Assembly (NCBI RefSeq): GCF_017873855.1
Contig: NZ_JAGGKR010000001.1
Coordinates: 124,001 to 188,000, forward strand
DNA from: Methanolinea mesophila
GTDB lineage: Archaea; Halobacteriota; Methanomicrobia; Methanomicrobiales; Methanospirillaceae
Direction: 5' to 3'
Length of the DNA stretch: 64,000 nt
Position numbers and translations under genes: made by a program
Shown: one piece after another, positions 50,092-59,053 of the stretch
How positions within the stretch are numbered: position 1 is the first letter of the stretch
How the letters are laid out: each line of letters opens with the position of its first letter
The notes under the pieces: model-generated
Seen by the model: only the letters and a program-made list of their open reading frames with translations
Database searches by the model: none
What the model was told of the DNA's origin: nothing

Positions 50092-50462
50092 TGTAGTGCT
50101 CCACGGTGGACGAATGAAATAATATATTAAGATTTCATAGGGGGTGGGGAATATTTACTCTTTTGCAGGTTCGTCGCCCGGTCGGCCTCCCGGCGGAGCA
50201 TAACTCCCGTGCCCCCTCCCGATCCTGTACAATTATATTTTCGGTAAAACTGCGTGTTTTAATCGGATTTTTGAAACTATTCAGTATTTTTTGCAGGAGA
50301 TATTCTCCCATACGATATAATGACCATCGACCGGGAATCAGGAGAACCTGCAGATTGAATGAAAGATAAAAAGAAGGGTATGTGAGAGGTGGAGAGGCCC
50401 GGCCGGACAAGTGGCAGCCTTCGCCCCGGTCCCGGCGCGAAGGCGGGCTTGTCGCTGACTGA
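50092..50462. other. Intergenic region, no gene seen
   Basis: About 370 AT-richer bases between the surface protein gene and glnK1, both on the minus strand. It should hold the surface gene promoter (a TATA-like aataatatattaag lies near 50117). No coding feature is seen. Confidence 0.5.
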
Positions 50463-50792
50463 TCACTTGTTCTCGTCGCCGGTCCTGATCCGTATCGAAC
50501 GTTCGACCGGGAGAACGAAGATCTTCCCGTCACCGATCTTCCCGGTCATCGCAGTCTCCTTTACGACCTGGATCACCATCTCGGAGTCCTTCTCCGGCAC
50601 GATGATCTCCATGACCACCTTGGGCAGGAGGTCCACCCTCATGGCTCTCCCCCGGTACTGGAGGTTGATGCCCCGCTGGTCGCCACGGCCCATGACCTCG
50701 TACACGGTCATTCCGTAGATGTTACGGTCTTCGAGCGCCTTTTTTACAAATTCAAACCGCTCGGGTCTGATTACCGCCTTGATCATCTTCAT
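50463..50792 (-). CDS. glnK: PII signal protein GlnK, copy 1
   Basis: A 109-residue PII protein: MIKAVIRPERFEFVKKALED, T-loop GRGDQRGINLQYRG, LLPKVVMEIIVPEKDSE and TGKIGDGKIFVLPVE, the PII C-terminal signature. It binds ATP/ADP and 2-oxoglutarate and plugs the ammonium channel when nitrogen is ample. The T-loop keeps Tyr46 but has Met in place of Tyr51, so bacterial-type uridylylation is not expected. GGAGGTG stands five bases before the ATG at 50792. It follows amtB by 12 bp, the classic amtB-glnK pair. Confidence 0.96.
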   Translation of the reverse strand: MKMIKAVIRPERFEFVKKALEDRNIYGMTVYEVMGRGDQRGINLQYRGRAMRVDLLPKVVMEIIVPEKDSEMVIQVVKETAMTGKIGDGKIFVLPVERSIRIRTGDENK

Positions 50793-50804
50793 CGGCACAC
50801 CTCC

Positions 50805-52001
50805 TTACACTCTCTCCCCATGCTGGGAGATATCGAGTCCCACGTACTCTTCCTCCTCGGATACCCGCATCCCGATGGTCTTGTTCAGCACCCACGCGAT
50901 GATGAAGGTTACCACGAACGCATAGATCAGTGCCGCGAACGCCCCGGTCGCATTGGCGAGGAACTGCTGGACGTTCCCTTCTATCAACCCCGAGTATCCG
51001 CCGATTGCCGCGACGGCAAAGATACCGGTGGCAATCGCTCCCCATAGACCTCCCATGCCGTGAACGGCCCAGGCATCCAGGCTCTCATCGAGGCCTTTGT
51101 TGATCCGGTAGAGCATGGCGCCGTAGCAGATCAATCCGGCAATCGCTCCGATCGCGATTGATCCCATGGTGTTCACGTATCCTGCGGCAGGAGTGATCGC
51201 CACCAGGCCCGCAATCGCCCCGCTGACCATACCGAGGGAGCTCGGCCTTCCCCTCACCCAGCTCGCGGCAAGCCATGCGAGCGCCCCTGCAGCAGCCGAA
51301 ATATTGGTCACCACAAACGCGTTTGCGGCGATGCTGTTGGCCGCGAGGGCACTTCCGGCGTTAAACCCGAACCAGCCGAACCAGAGGAGGGCCGCTCCGA
51401 GCAGGGTCATGGGGATGTTATGCGGTTCCATGGTATACTGGCCGAAGCCCGCCCGTTTTCCTATGATGAGCGCCACCGCAAGGGCTGCAAACCCGGAACT
51501 GATATGCACGACCGTTCCTCCTGCAAAGTCCAGGGATCCGAACGCACCGGCCCAGCCGCCGCCCCATGCCCAGTGTGCGAGGGGATCGTAGACCAGCGTG
51601 GTCCAGAGCAGGGCGAACAGGACGAAGGCCGAAAGTTTCACCCGTTCCGCAAACCCTGATGTCACGATCGCCATGGCGATGGCGGCGAACATCAGCTGGA
51701 ACGCCATGAACAGGATTGGGGGATACCCTGCGTCCCCGGCCTCCAGCCCGACGTTGTTCAGGCCCAGGAAATCAAGGTTCCCGATGAAGCCTCCCAGATC
51801 CTGCCCGAATGAGAGCGAGTACCCGAGGATTACCCACTGGATGCTCACCAGTGCGAAGGCGATGAATGAAAGCGCCACCATGGAGATGAAGTTCTTGCGC
51901 CGTACGAGACCCCCGTAGAAGAAGCCCACCCCGGGGGTCATCAGCATCACCATTGCGGTTGCTGTCAGGAGCCAGGCCGTTGTTCCGGTATCCAATGCCA
52001 T
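50805..52001 (-). CDS. amtB: Ammonium transporter
   Basis: A 398-residue channel with eleven predicted helices. Family motifs are present: [20 protein letters not shown] at the first helix, [13 protein letters not shown] with the first pore histidine, [21 protein letters not shown], and [18 protein letters not shown] with the second. It conducts ammonium/ammonia through the cytoplasmic membrane under nitrogen limitation. It is the first gene of the amtB-glnK unit. Unlike bacterial AmtB it lacks an obvious signal peptide. Confidence 0.96.
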   Translation of the reverse strand: MALDTGTTAWLLTATAMVMLMTPGVGFFYGGLVRRKNFISMVALSFIAFALVSIQWVILGYSLSFGQDLGGFIGNLDFLGLNNVGLEAGDAGYPPILFMAFQLMFAAIAMAIVTSGFAERVKLSAFVLFALLWTTLVYDPLAHWAWGGGWAGAFGSLDFAGGTVVHISSGFAALAVALIIGKRAGFGQYTMEPHNIPMTLLGAALLWFGWFGFNAGSALAANSIAANAFVVTNISAAAGALAWLAASWVRGRPSSLGMVSGAIAGLVAITPAAGYVNTMGSIAIGAIAGLICYGAMLYRINKGLDESLDAWAVHGMGGLWGAIATGIFAVAAIGGYSGLIEGNVQQFLANATGAFAALIYAFVVTFIIAWVLNKTIGMRVSEEEEYVGLDISQHGERV

Positions 52002-52668
52002 ATTCAGTTGCCTCGTTCGTCCAATGTTACAGGGTTCTTAAAGTTGAGCTCGTCGTGACGCCCGATGGATCGGACGCATAGTTACAACCGGGAACATCTC
52101 ATGATGAAAGTTTCCGTCATCACGGGTCCCGGGTGGTGCCGGAGGATTCTCTCGCAGTCACCGGTTGATCAGGATCGGTTCAATGCCGGTTCGTTATTTC
52201 CGGCAGTTCATCCGGGATGAGCCTGTAGATTTACAGATTTTCCCGGGGGTTCCCGTTACGGGTGAAATCCGTACCGGGAGCAGATTGGTTCGAAATTACC
52301 ACACACATCTTTTTTCAGTTCCATTTGATAGAAGGAAGTTGTTTTCTATGTATTATTAAATTATCTATTTTTCAAAGGACTCATATATAAATTTATTTGA
52401 AAAAACTACGAAAAAAGGGGCGTCGTCAGCACACGTTCCGTACTTTTTGAGCACCGGGTCGTGATCTCATGTACACTGGATCTACAAAAACACCAAAATT
52501 TAAAAAGCACCGTCATAAAAACACTAATATCCGCCGGGAAATTCCGGGCGGCCATATCAGAAGGAGCCCGGAAATCCCGCATGATTCCCGGGCCCCATAG
52601 AGCAAAGTTTGCAACCATTGTTGCATCGGAGAGAATTTATTTTGGGAGGCCTGAAATGCCGCTACATA
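52002..52668. other. Long intergenic region upstream of amtB
   Basis: About 670 bases with no gene. It contains two AT-rich blocks (52310-52400 and 52480-52530) that probably carry promoters for amtB. No NrpR-like palindrome is exact here. Confidence 0.5.
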
Positions 52669-52998
52669 TCAGACCTCCACTTCGCCCGTGCGAATCCTGG
52701 TCGACCCTTCAACCGGGAGCACGAATATTCTGCCATCACCGATCTTGCCGGTCCTGGCCGAATTGATCACCGCCTCTACCGCGTCATTCTCTTTTTCAGC
52801 AGGTACGAAGACCTCCATGCACACCTTAGGGAGAAGGTCGATCGCGAACACCCCGCCCCGGAACTGGAGATGGAGCCCTTTCTGTTCGCCACGCCCCTTT
52901 ACTTCCCATACGGACATCCCGTGGATCCCCTTCTCCTCCAGTGCCTTCTGGACAAACGGAAGGCGTTCTTCACGGATTATCGCCTTTATCAGTTTCAT
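52669..52998 (-). CDS. glnK: PII signal protein GlnK, copy 2
   Basis: A second 109-residue PII: MKLIKAIIREERLPFVQKAL, T-loop GRGEQKGLHLQFRG, DLLPKVCMEVFVPAEKEND and TGKIGDGRIFVLPVE. The T-loop has Phe where Tyr46 stands in E. coli, so it too lacks the uridylylation site. It has no amtB of its own; its upstream neighbour is an overlapping small ORF, and glnA lies beyond. A role in direct control of glutamine synthetase would fit this position (inference). GGAG lies seven bases before the ATG. Confidence 0.95.
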   Translation of the reverse strand: MKLIKAIIREERLPFVQKALEEKGIHGMSVWEVKGRGEQKGLHLQFRGGVFAIDLLPKVCMEVFVPAEKENDAVEAVINSARTGKIGDGRIFVLPVEGSTRIRTGEVEV

Positions 52999-53204
52999 TC
53001 CATCGCTCCGTCCTTCCCGGAACACACGGACGAATCTCCTTCTCCCGGTACTCCCTGAAACATGACGTCGGCCGTTTCCTGGTCTTTCCTGAATATGGGC
53101 AGCCATTTGAGCCCCGCTTTCTTCAGCGTGGCGCTTATCAGCTGAACTGGCTGCTCTTCGTGCCCGGAACCTTCTGAATACGGCTGTCCGTCGATCGGAG
53201 ACAC
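52995..53204 (-). CDS. Small ORF coupled to glnK2
   Basis: A 69-residue ORF that I do not recognise. It starts with GTG at 53204, eight bases after AGAGGT, and its stop overlaps the glnK2 start as ATGA. The sequence has a plausible folded core (QPVQLISATLKKAGLKWLPI; KDQETADVMFQG) and an acidic/polar tail with one cysteine. Coupling and a promoter directly upstream suggest it is translated and works with GlnK or glutamine synthetase. Small proteins that modulate GlnA or GlnK are known in methanogens (general knowledge), but no homology is claimed. Confidence 0.55.
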   Translation of the reverse strand: MSPIDGQPYSEGSGHEEQPVQLISATLKKAGLKWLPIFRKDQETADVMFQGVPGEGDSSVCSGKDGAME

Positions 53205-53247
53205 GGTAAGGTACCTCTGTGCTTAGTGGAAGGAAGTAGTTGGTTTG

Positions 53248-53260
53248 TATATATAATATT
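53248..53260 (-). promoter_or_regulatory. TATA box for the small ORF-glnK2 operon
   Basis: On the minus strand AATATTATATATAC lies about 45-55 bases upstream of the GTG at 53204. It directly follows the T8 terminator of glnA. Confidence 0.65.
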
Positions 53261-53278
53261 TTTGTTTTTTCTACGCGC

Positions 53279-53286
53279 AAAAAAAA
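53279..53286 (-). terminator. T8 terminator of glnA
   Basis: Eight T (minus strand) follow the glnA stop codon with no gap. Confidence 0.65.
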
Positions 53287-54615
53287 TTAGTAGGTTGCCA
53301 GGTAGCGGTCAAGCTCCCAGGGGTGGACCGTGAGCCGGAATGCGTCGCTCTCCATTATCGCGATGCTTTCCAGGCACTCCATCACATGGCTTCCCATCGC
53401 CTTGGAGAGCACGGTGTTCTTGGAGAGTTCCGCCTGTGCTTCCATGAGGCTGCCGGGGAGCATGGAGATGCCCATCTTCTTCCGCTCTTCTGCGGTGAGG
53501 TGATAGATGTTCTTGTCGGTGCTCTCAGGAGGCATGATCTTGTTCTTGATCCCGTCCATTCCTGCGGCGAGCATCGCGGCGAAGGTAAGGTAGGGGTTGC
53601 ACATCGGATCGGGGCTCCGGAACTCTGCACGGGTGCTGTTGCCACGTGCCGCGGGTACCCGGACCAGTGCCGACCGGTTCGCAGTGCTCCAGGTGATATA
53701 CACCGGGGCCTCGTATCCGGGAACCAGCCGCTTGTAGGAGTTGATCGTCGGGTTCGCAACACGGGTAATCGCCCGGGCGTGCTTGAGCAGACCGCCGATA
53801 TAGTACAGGCAGGTGTCCGAGAGCTGCTTCGGTCCGTCGGGGTCATAGAACGCATTCTTGCCGTCCTTCATCAGCGAGCCGTGGGTGTGCATTCCGCTCC
53901 CGTTGATCCCGCCGATGGGCTTGGCCATGAAAGTCGCGTGGAGGTTCTCTTTCAGCGCGAGGGTCTTTGTGGCGAACTTGAAAGTGATCACCTTGTCGGC
54001 GGTGTCGAGCGCATCGCTGTATTTGAAGTCGATCTCGTGCTGGCTCTCTGCGACCTCGTGGTGGGATGCCTCGATCTCGAATCCCATGTTGGTCAGGGCA
54101 AAGACGATGTCCCTCCGGACGTTCTCGGCCGAGTCGGTGGGGGCGAGATCGAAATACCCGCCGTAGTCCTGGAATTCGACCGAGGGTCTGCCGTTGCACA
54201 TCTTGAAGAGGAAGAACTCGAGTTCGGGGCCGGTATTGAACTTATACCCCATCTGGGCCGCCTCTGCCAGGGTCTTTTTCAGGATGAACCGGGGGTCTCC
54301 CTCGAACGGCTTGTTCCCGTACGTGTAGATGTCACAGATGAAGCGGGCCACCCGTGCATCCGCCGGCCTCCAGGGAAGGATCGCGTAGGTGTTGAGGTCC
54401 GGTTTGAGGAGCATGTCGGACTCTTCGATCCGGGCGAAACCTTCGATTGAGGAGCCGTCAAACCAGATCCCCTCGGTGAGAGCCTTCTCAGCCTGCTCCA
54501 CCGGGATGGCCACGTTCTTGGGCTGCCCCTGGATGTCAGTGAACTGAAGCCGCAAAAATTTTACCAGATCGGCGTCAATTCGTTCAAGCATTTCCGATAC
54601 GACATCTTTGGTCAT
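53287..54615 (-). CDS. glnA: Glutamine synthetase, type I
   Basis: A 442-residue GSI enzyme that makes glutamine from glutamate, ammonia and ATP. Motifs in order: LRLQFTDIQGQPKNVAIP, DGSSIEGFARIEESDM (latch region), GPELEFFLF, ASHHEVAESQHEIDF, NGSGMHTHGSL, PGYEAPVYITWSTANRSALV and RAEFRSPDPMCNPYL. It lacks the adenylylation tyrosine loop of the GSI-beta class, so it is the alpha type, controlled by feedback or by PII-like proteins. The TATA box lies about 25-35 bases upstream, so the message is nearly leaderless. Confidence 0.97.
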   Translation of the reverse strand: MTKDVVSEMLERIDADLVKFLRLQFTDIQGQPKNVAIPVEQAEKALTEGIWFDGSSIEGFARIEESDMLLKPDLNTYAILPWRPADARVARFICDIYTYGNKPFEGDPRFILKKTLAEAAQMGYKFNTGPELEFFLFKMCNGRPSVEFQDYGGYFDLAPTDSAENVRRDIVFALTNMGFEIEASHHEVAESQHEIDFKYSDALDTADKVITFKFATKTLALKENLHATFMAKPIGGINGSGMHTHGSLMKDGKNAFYDPDGPKQLSDTCLYYIGGLLKHARAITRVANPTINSYKRLVPGYEAPVYITWSTANRSALVRVPAARGNSTRAEFRSPDPMCNPYLTFAAMLAAGMDGIKNKIMPPESTDKNIYHLTAEERKKMGISMLPGSLMEAQAELSKNTVLSKAMGSHVMECLESIAIMESDAFRLTVHPWELDRYLATY

Positions 54616-54617
54616 AT

Positions 54618-54631
54618 GGAAATTAGCTTCT
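54618..54631. promoter_or_regulatory. Possible NrpR-like operator at the glnA start
   Basis: GGAAATTAGCTTCT matches the GGAA-N6-TTCC nitrogen-repressor site of methanogens except for the last base. It sits where transcription of glnA should begin. It is a weak call, since a short site can arise by chance. Confidence 0.3.
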
Positions 54632-54637
54632 ACCCAA

Positions 54638-54650
54638 TTATATTTATACT
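54638..54650 (-). promoter_or_regulatory. TATA box of glnA
   Basis: On the minus strand GTATAAATATAA, 23-35 bases upstream of the ATG at 54615. Confidence 0.7.
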
Positions 54651-54716
54651 TACTTAAGCATACATAATAAGGGCAGTCAATACAATTTTCCCGAATTAGC
54701 GAGATCTGTGATTTGA

Positions 54717-55769
54717 ATGTGTGGAATCATTGGTGTGATCGACCGCGGCCGCGAACTGATGGACGGGAGTGCGATACGTACAGCTCTCGCCCGGATGGAT
54801 GAGCGCGGAAGCGGTGAAGGAGCCGGATACGTGGCGTATGGCGTGTACCCCGATTATGCCGATTACTATGCCCTTCATATCTTCTATGACAATGTCCACG
54901 AGACCAAGAAGGCCGTGGAACAGGAACTATGCAAATGGGGCATGATCGAGCATCAGGAGGCCATTCCAACCTACGAACAGGGCAATATTCGAAAAGTGCA
55001 TATTCCGTGGCGATATTTCTTCAAACCCGACCCGCTGCTGATGCCGAAGAGCACCACCCCGGAAGACGATATCGTGATGCACCTGGTGATGAAGGTAAAC
55101 ACCACCATCCCCGGTGCACTGATTTATTCGTCGGGAAAGAACCTGGGAGTGTTCAAGGCATCCGGATGGCCCGAGGAAGTAGCCGATTTTTACCGGATCC
55201 AGGACTATAAAGGATACATCTGGCTCGCCCACAACCGGTATCCCACCAACACCCCCGGCTGGTGGGGAGGGGCCCACCCGTTCAACCTCCTCCACTGGAG
55301 CGTGGTGCACAACGGGGAGATCACCTCCTACGGTACCAACAGGAGATACATCGAGAGTTTCGGCTACAGCTGCAGCATGTTCACCGACACCGAGGTCGTG
55401 GCCTACCTCTTCGACCTCCTCGTCCGGAGGCACGGGCTCGCCCCTGAAATGGCGGTGAAGGCCATGGCGCCAGCGTTCTGGGACGAGATCGACCGGATGC
55501 CCGCGAAAGAGCAGCAGATCAACCGGGCCATCAGGATGGCGTACGGGTCGGCGCTGATGAACGGCCCCTTCGCCATCGTGGTCGCCAAGCCCGATGCCAT
55601 CGTGGGGTTCACCGACCGGATCAAGCTCCGCCCCCTGGTCACGGGCGAATGCGGCGACCGTCTGTACATCTCCAGCGAGGAAGCGGCGATACGGGCGATG
55701 GAGCCGGCAGTGGAAAAGATCGCCATGCCCCGTGCGGGCGAACCGGTGATCGGGAGAGTCTACGTATGA
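54717..55769 (+). CDS. Glutamate synthase, glutaminase (N-terminal) subunit
   Basis: A 350-residue class II glutamine amidotransferase. Met-Cys-Gly at the start (MCGIIGVIDRGRELMDG) supplies the catalytic Cys2; WLAHNRYPTNTPGWWGGAHP and SVVHNGEITSYGTNRRY are the glutamine-binding motifs, and TDTEVVAYLFDLL follows. It releases ammonia from glutamine for the FMN subunit encoded next. In archaea the large bacterial glutamate synthase is split into three proteins. It begins 101 bases from the divergent glnA and overlaps the next gene by four bases (ATGA). Confidence 0.93.
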   Translation: MCGIIGVIDRGRELMDGSAIRTALARMDERGSGEGAGYVAYGVYPDYADYYALHIFYDNVHETKKAVEQELCKWGMIEHQEAIPTYEQGNIRKVHIPWRYFFKPDPLLMPKSTTPEDDIVMHLVMKVNTTIPGALIYSSGKNLGVFKASGWPEEVADFYRIQDYKGYIWLAHNRYPTNTPGWWGGAHPFNLLHWSVVHNGEITSYGTNRRYIESFGYSCSMFTDTEVVAYLFDLLVRRHGLAPEMAVKAMAPAFWDEIDRMPAKEQQINRAIRMAYGSALMNGPFAIVVAKPDAIVGFTDRIKLRPLVTGECGDRLYISSEEAAIRAMEPAVEKIAMPRAGEPVIGRVYV

Positions 55770-57274
55770 CCATCGGGAGCGTTCCCCTGAAATTCAAGGT
55801 CAGCGTAGATGCCGAGCAGTGCATGCTCTGCGAGCGGTGCATCGAGAACTGTCCCTACGGGGTGTTCCGGAGGGAAGGCGACCAGCTCCGGATCAATTCC
55901 CGCCAGTGCGTGGCCTGCCACCGGTGCGTTGCCATGTGCCCCCGCGATGCGATCTCCATCGAGGAGCGGCCGATGGACTACAGGTCTCATCCCCTGTGGA
56001 CACCGGAGGTCCGGGAGGCGATCTACAACCAGGCGAGGACCGGCAGGATAATCCTCTCCGGGATGGGCAACGCCCTTCCCTACCCGGTAATCTTCGACAG
56101 CCTCGTCCTCGATGCCTGCCAGGTCACCAATCCGAGCATCGATCCCCTGCGGGAACCGATGGAGATGCGTACCTACATCGGGAAAAAACCCTCAAGGCTC
56201 GAGTTCGTATCCCATAACGGCGATGTCGACCTGGTCACCCAGCTCGTGCCGAACCTCCAGCTCGAGACCCCCATCATGATCGGGCACATGAGCTACGGAG
56301 CGATCAGCCTCAATGCGCAGAAGAGCCTTGCCAGGGCGGTGACCGCGTCCGGGACCTTCATGGGGACCGGGGAAGGTGGACTGCACCAGGACCTCTACCC
56401 CTACCAGGACCACATGATCGTCCAGGTTGCCTCGGGCCGTTTCGGGGTGGACATCAACTACCTCGAACGGGGAGCGGCGATCGAGATCAAGATCGGCCAG
56501 GGAGCGAAGCCAGGTATAGGCGGGCACCTGCCCGGAGAGAAGGTATGTGCCGACGTCTCCTGCACCCGGATGATACCGCTCGGGAGCGATGCGATCAGCC
56601 CGGCCCCGCACCATGACATCTACAGTATCGAGGACCTCAAACAGCTGGTCCGGAGCCTGAAAGAGGCGACCGAGTGGAAAAAGCCGGTCTTCGTCAAGAT
56701 CGCAGCGGTGCACAACTCCGCCGCGATCGCGGCCGGGATCGCCCGTTCGGCCGCGGACGCAGTGGTCATCGACGGGTTCCGCGGCGGCACGGGTGCTGCC
56801 CCGCGGGTCTTCCGCGACCACGTGGGGATACCCGTGGAAGCGGCCATCGCGAGCGTGGACGCAAAACTCCGGTCCCAGGGGATCCGGAACGAGGTGTCGC
56901 TCATCGCGAGCGGCGGGATCCGGGAGAGTGCGGATATCGCCAAGATCATCGCACTCGGCGCGGATGCAGTATACATAGGGACCGCGGCGCTCGTTGCCAT
57001 GGGGTGCAGGGTATGCGGGACCTGCTACAAGGGCCTCTGCCCGTGGGGGATCGCCACCCAGCGGGAAGACCTTGTCGCGAGGCTCGACCCCGAAGTCGCC
57101 TCGAAAAACGTGGAAAACCTCATCCATGCCTGGACCCTGGAGCTCTCCGAACTGATGGGCGCCGCGGGGATCAACAGCATCGAGAGCCTGCGGGGCAACC
57201 GGGACAGGCTCCGGGGATACCTGCTCGATGAGTCCATTCTCAAGGTGCTCGACGTGAAACCCGTGGGGGCCTGA
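55766..57274 (+). CDS. Glutamate synthase, FMN/iron-sulfur (central) subunit
   Basis: A 502-residue subunit. The N-terminus carries two [4Fe-4S] ferredoxin motifs (CMLCERCIENCPYG and CVACHRCVAMCPRD), followed by the FMN-binding glutamate synthase barrel: QLETPIMIGHMSYGAIS, TGEGGLHQDLYPY, QVASGRFGVD, IKIGQGAKPGIGGHLPG and VVIDGFRGGTGAAPRVF. Near the end CRVCGTCYKGLCPWGIATQ supplies the 3Fe-4S cysteines. It joins ammonia to 2-oxoglutarate and reduces the product to glutamate. The start is the ATG at 55766, which overlaps the previous stop; the longer frame upstream is spurious. Confidence 0.95.
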   Translation: MTIGSVPLKFKVSVDAEQCMLCERCIENCPYGVFRREGDQLRINSRQCVACHRCVAMCPRDAISIEERPMDYRSHPLWTPEVREAIYNQARTGRIILSGMGNALPYPVIFDSLVLDACQVTNPSIDPLREPMEMRTYIGKKPSRLEFVSHNGDVDLVTQLVPNLQLETPIMIGHMSYGAISLNAQKSLARAVTASGTFMGTGEGGLHQDLYPYQDHMIVQVASGRFGVDINYLERGAAIEIKIGQGAKPGIGGHLPGEKVCADVSCTRMIPLGSDAISPAPHHDIYSIEDLKQLVRSLKEATEWKKPVFVKIAAVHNSAAIAAGIARSAADAVVIDGFRGGTGAAPRVFRDHVGIPVEAAIASVDAKLRSQGIRNEVSLIASGGIRESADIAKIIALGADAVYIGTAALVAMGCRVCGTCYKGLCPWGIATQREDLVARLDPEVASKNVENLIHAWTLELSELMGAAGINSIESLRGNRDRLRGYLLDESILKVLDVKPVGA

Positions 57275-57279
57275 ACAGC

Positions 57280-58026
57280 ATGAGCGGGAACACAGTGCAC
57301 ATCGACGCGAAGGGGATGCACTACACCCCCCTGAACCAGGCCGTGAGGAAGGCGGTCGCCGAGGGAGCCGGGGAGGTCATCCTCGAGAATGTCCTCGGGC
57401 AGCGGTTCATCGCCGACGGGCTGAAGGGCAACGTCCACCTCGTCATCCACGGAGTCCCCGGGGGCGATCTCTGCATGTTCATGAGCGGCCCGACCTGCAC
57501 GGTCTACGGGAACTGCGAACACGCACCGGGAAATACCATGGATGCCGGGAAGATTGTCATCCACGGGAGTGCGGGCGACGCGGTGGCCCACTCCATGCGG
57601 GGGGGAAAGATCTTCGTCCGGGACAATATCGGATACAGGGGCGGGATCCATATGAAGGAATACCAGGAGAAACGACCGGTGCTTGTCGTCGGAGGCTATG
57701 CGAGAGCATTCCTCGGCGAGTACATGGCCGGAGGGACTATCCTCGTCCTGGGACTTGATTCTCCGCAGGCGGTCGGGGAACGGGGTGTAGGGTCGGGAAT
57801 CCACGGGGGTGAGATCATCCTCCGGGGTGACATCGACGATCTCCTCCTCGGGGTCGGCGCCCGGAAAACGCCGCTCGATGAGCACGAAAAGACCAGGATC
57901 GAACCACTCATCCGCGAATTCTGCGACCATTTCGGCAGAGATCCCGAACCGCTCTACCGGGACCGCTACGTCAGGATCACCCCGTCATCCAGCAGGCCGT
58001 TCGCGAACAAATATACATGGGAGTGA
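57280..58026 (+). CDS. Glutamate synthase, GXGXG (C-terminal) subunit
   Basis: A 248-residue beta-helix protein matching the C-terminal domain of glutamate synthase, which is structural and helps form the ammonia tunnel. GEVILENVLGQRFIADGLKG and the repeating glycine pattern (PGNTMDAGKIVIHGSAGD; GGKIFVRDNIGYRGGIH; MAGGTILVLGL; GIHGGEIILRG) are evident. It starts five bases after the central subunit and is followed four bases later by the FrhB-like gene, so the four genes form one operon. Confidence 0.93.
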   Translation: MSGNTVHIDAKGMHYTPLNQAVRKAVAEGAGEVILENVLGQRFIADGLKGNVHLVIHGVPGGDLCMFMSGPTCTVYGNCEHAPGNTMDAGKIVIHGSAGDAVAHSMRGGKIFVRDNIGYRGGIHMKEYQEKRPVLVVGGYARAFLGEYMAGGTILVLGLDSPQAVGERGVGSGIHGGEIILRGDIDDLLLGVGARKTPLDEHEKTRIEPLIREFCDHFGRDPEPLYRDRYVRITPSSSRPFANKYTWE

Positions 58027-58030
58027 ACCG

Positions 58031-59053
58031 ATGGAGACCAGAAATTATCAGGATCTGAAGAAAGAGGTCTGGGACGCAGGCATCTGTGCAGGCTGCGGTG
58101 CCTGTGTCGCGGTCTGCCCTGCGGATGCGCTCTGTTTCGGAAAACCCGGCCAGGAGACCTGCCCGACGAATACCGGGTACTGCAAGAGCGCGAGCGACCA
58201 GGTCGCCTGCGGCGCATGCTACTATGCCTGCCCCAGGACCTCGGAGGGCCCGGGAGAGATCATCGGGCCGAACCTGGAGATCATCTCCGCGAAGGCCGGC
58301 TTTCCGGTCCCCCGCCGCCAGAGCGGGGGTGCGGTCACCGCACTCCTGGTCAATGCGCTCGAAGAGGGGATGATCGATGCGATCGTCACGGTCAGCGAGG
58401 ACCGGTGGACCATGAAACCCTCTTCGGTGGTGATCACCTCGACGGAGGAGCTCGTATTCCAGGCGGGAAGCAGGTACAACTGGTGGGTGCCGCTGCTCAG
58501 CGCCCTGAAGACCGCGGTGGTCCGGAAGAAGTACCAGCGGATTGCGGTGGTGGGAGTACCATGCGTGGTGCAGGCGATCCAGAAGATCCGGGAGAGCGAC
58601 CTTGATCTTCTCCGCCCTTACGCGAAGTCCATCCGCCTGGTCATCGGACTTTTCTGCACCGAGAGTTTCGATTACCACGCCCTCATGGAGAAGACCCTGA
58701 AGGAGACGTATAAGGTCGATACCTGGCAGATTGAGAAGATGGACGTCAAGGGGAAACTCGAGGTGACCATGAAGGACGGCTCGACCCTTGTGGTGCCACT
58801 GCCCGAGCTCGAGGAGACCATCCGGCCCGGATGCCGGTACTGCAGGGACCTCACCTCGGTATACGCGGATATCTCCGCCGGAGCGTTAGGAAGCCCCCGG
58901 GGAGAGACCACCCTCATCATCAGGAATCGTACCGGTGAGATCTTCGTAAAGAGCGCGGAAAAAACCGGCCGGCTGGTTACCGGTGCCGGAGTGGATCTTG
59001 CCCCGATAGAGAAACTGGGTCGGGCGAAACAGGCACGCCCCTGCAAGCCCTGA
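58031..59053 (+). CDS. FrhB-like F420-interacting flavoprotein of the glutamate synthase operon
   Basis: A 340-residue protein of the coenzyme F420 hydrogenase/dehydrogenase beta family. The N-terminus has ferredoxin-type cysteines (CAGCGACVAVCPADAL; CGACYYACPRTSEGP), then RRQSGGAVTALLVNALE with the flavin/F420-binding region, VVGVPCVVQAIQKIRE and GLFCTESFDYHALME, and CRYCRDLTSVYADISAGALG near the end. FrhB oxidises or reduces F420 through FAD and iron-sulfur centres. Its place as the last gene of the operon suggests that F420H2 supplies electrons to glutamate synthase (inference). Confidence 0.92.
   Translation: METRNYQDLKKEVWDAGICAGCGACVAVCPADALCFGKPGQETCPTNTGYCKSASDQVACGACYYACPRTSEGPGEIIGPNLEIISAKAGFPVPRRQSGGAVTALLVNALEEGMIDAIVTVSEDRWTMKPSSVVITSTEELVFQAGSRYNWWVPLLSALKTAVVRKKYQRIAVVGVPCVVQAIQKIRESDLDLLRPYAKSIRLVIGLFCTESFDYHALMEKTLKETYKVDTWQIEKMDVKGKLEVTMKDGSTLVVPLPELEETIRPGCRYCRDLTSVYADISAGALGSPRGETTLIIRNRTGEIFVKSAEKTGRLVTGAGVDLAPIEKLGRAKQARPCKP

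Noticed and set aside
56192-57127. A 311-codon minus-strand frame in the glutamate synthase gene
   Set aside because: It lies opposite the clearly coding FMN subunit and has no recognisable domain.
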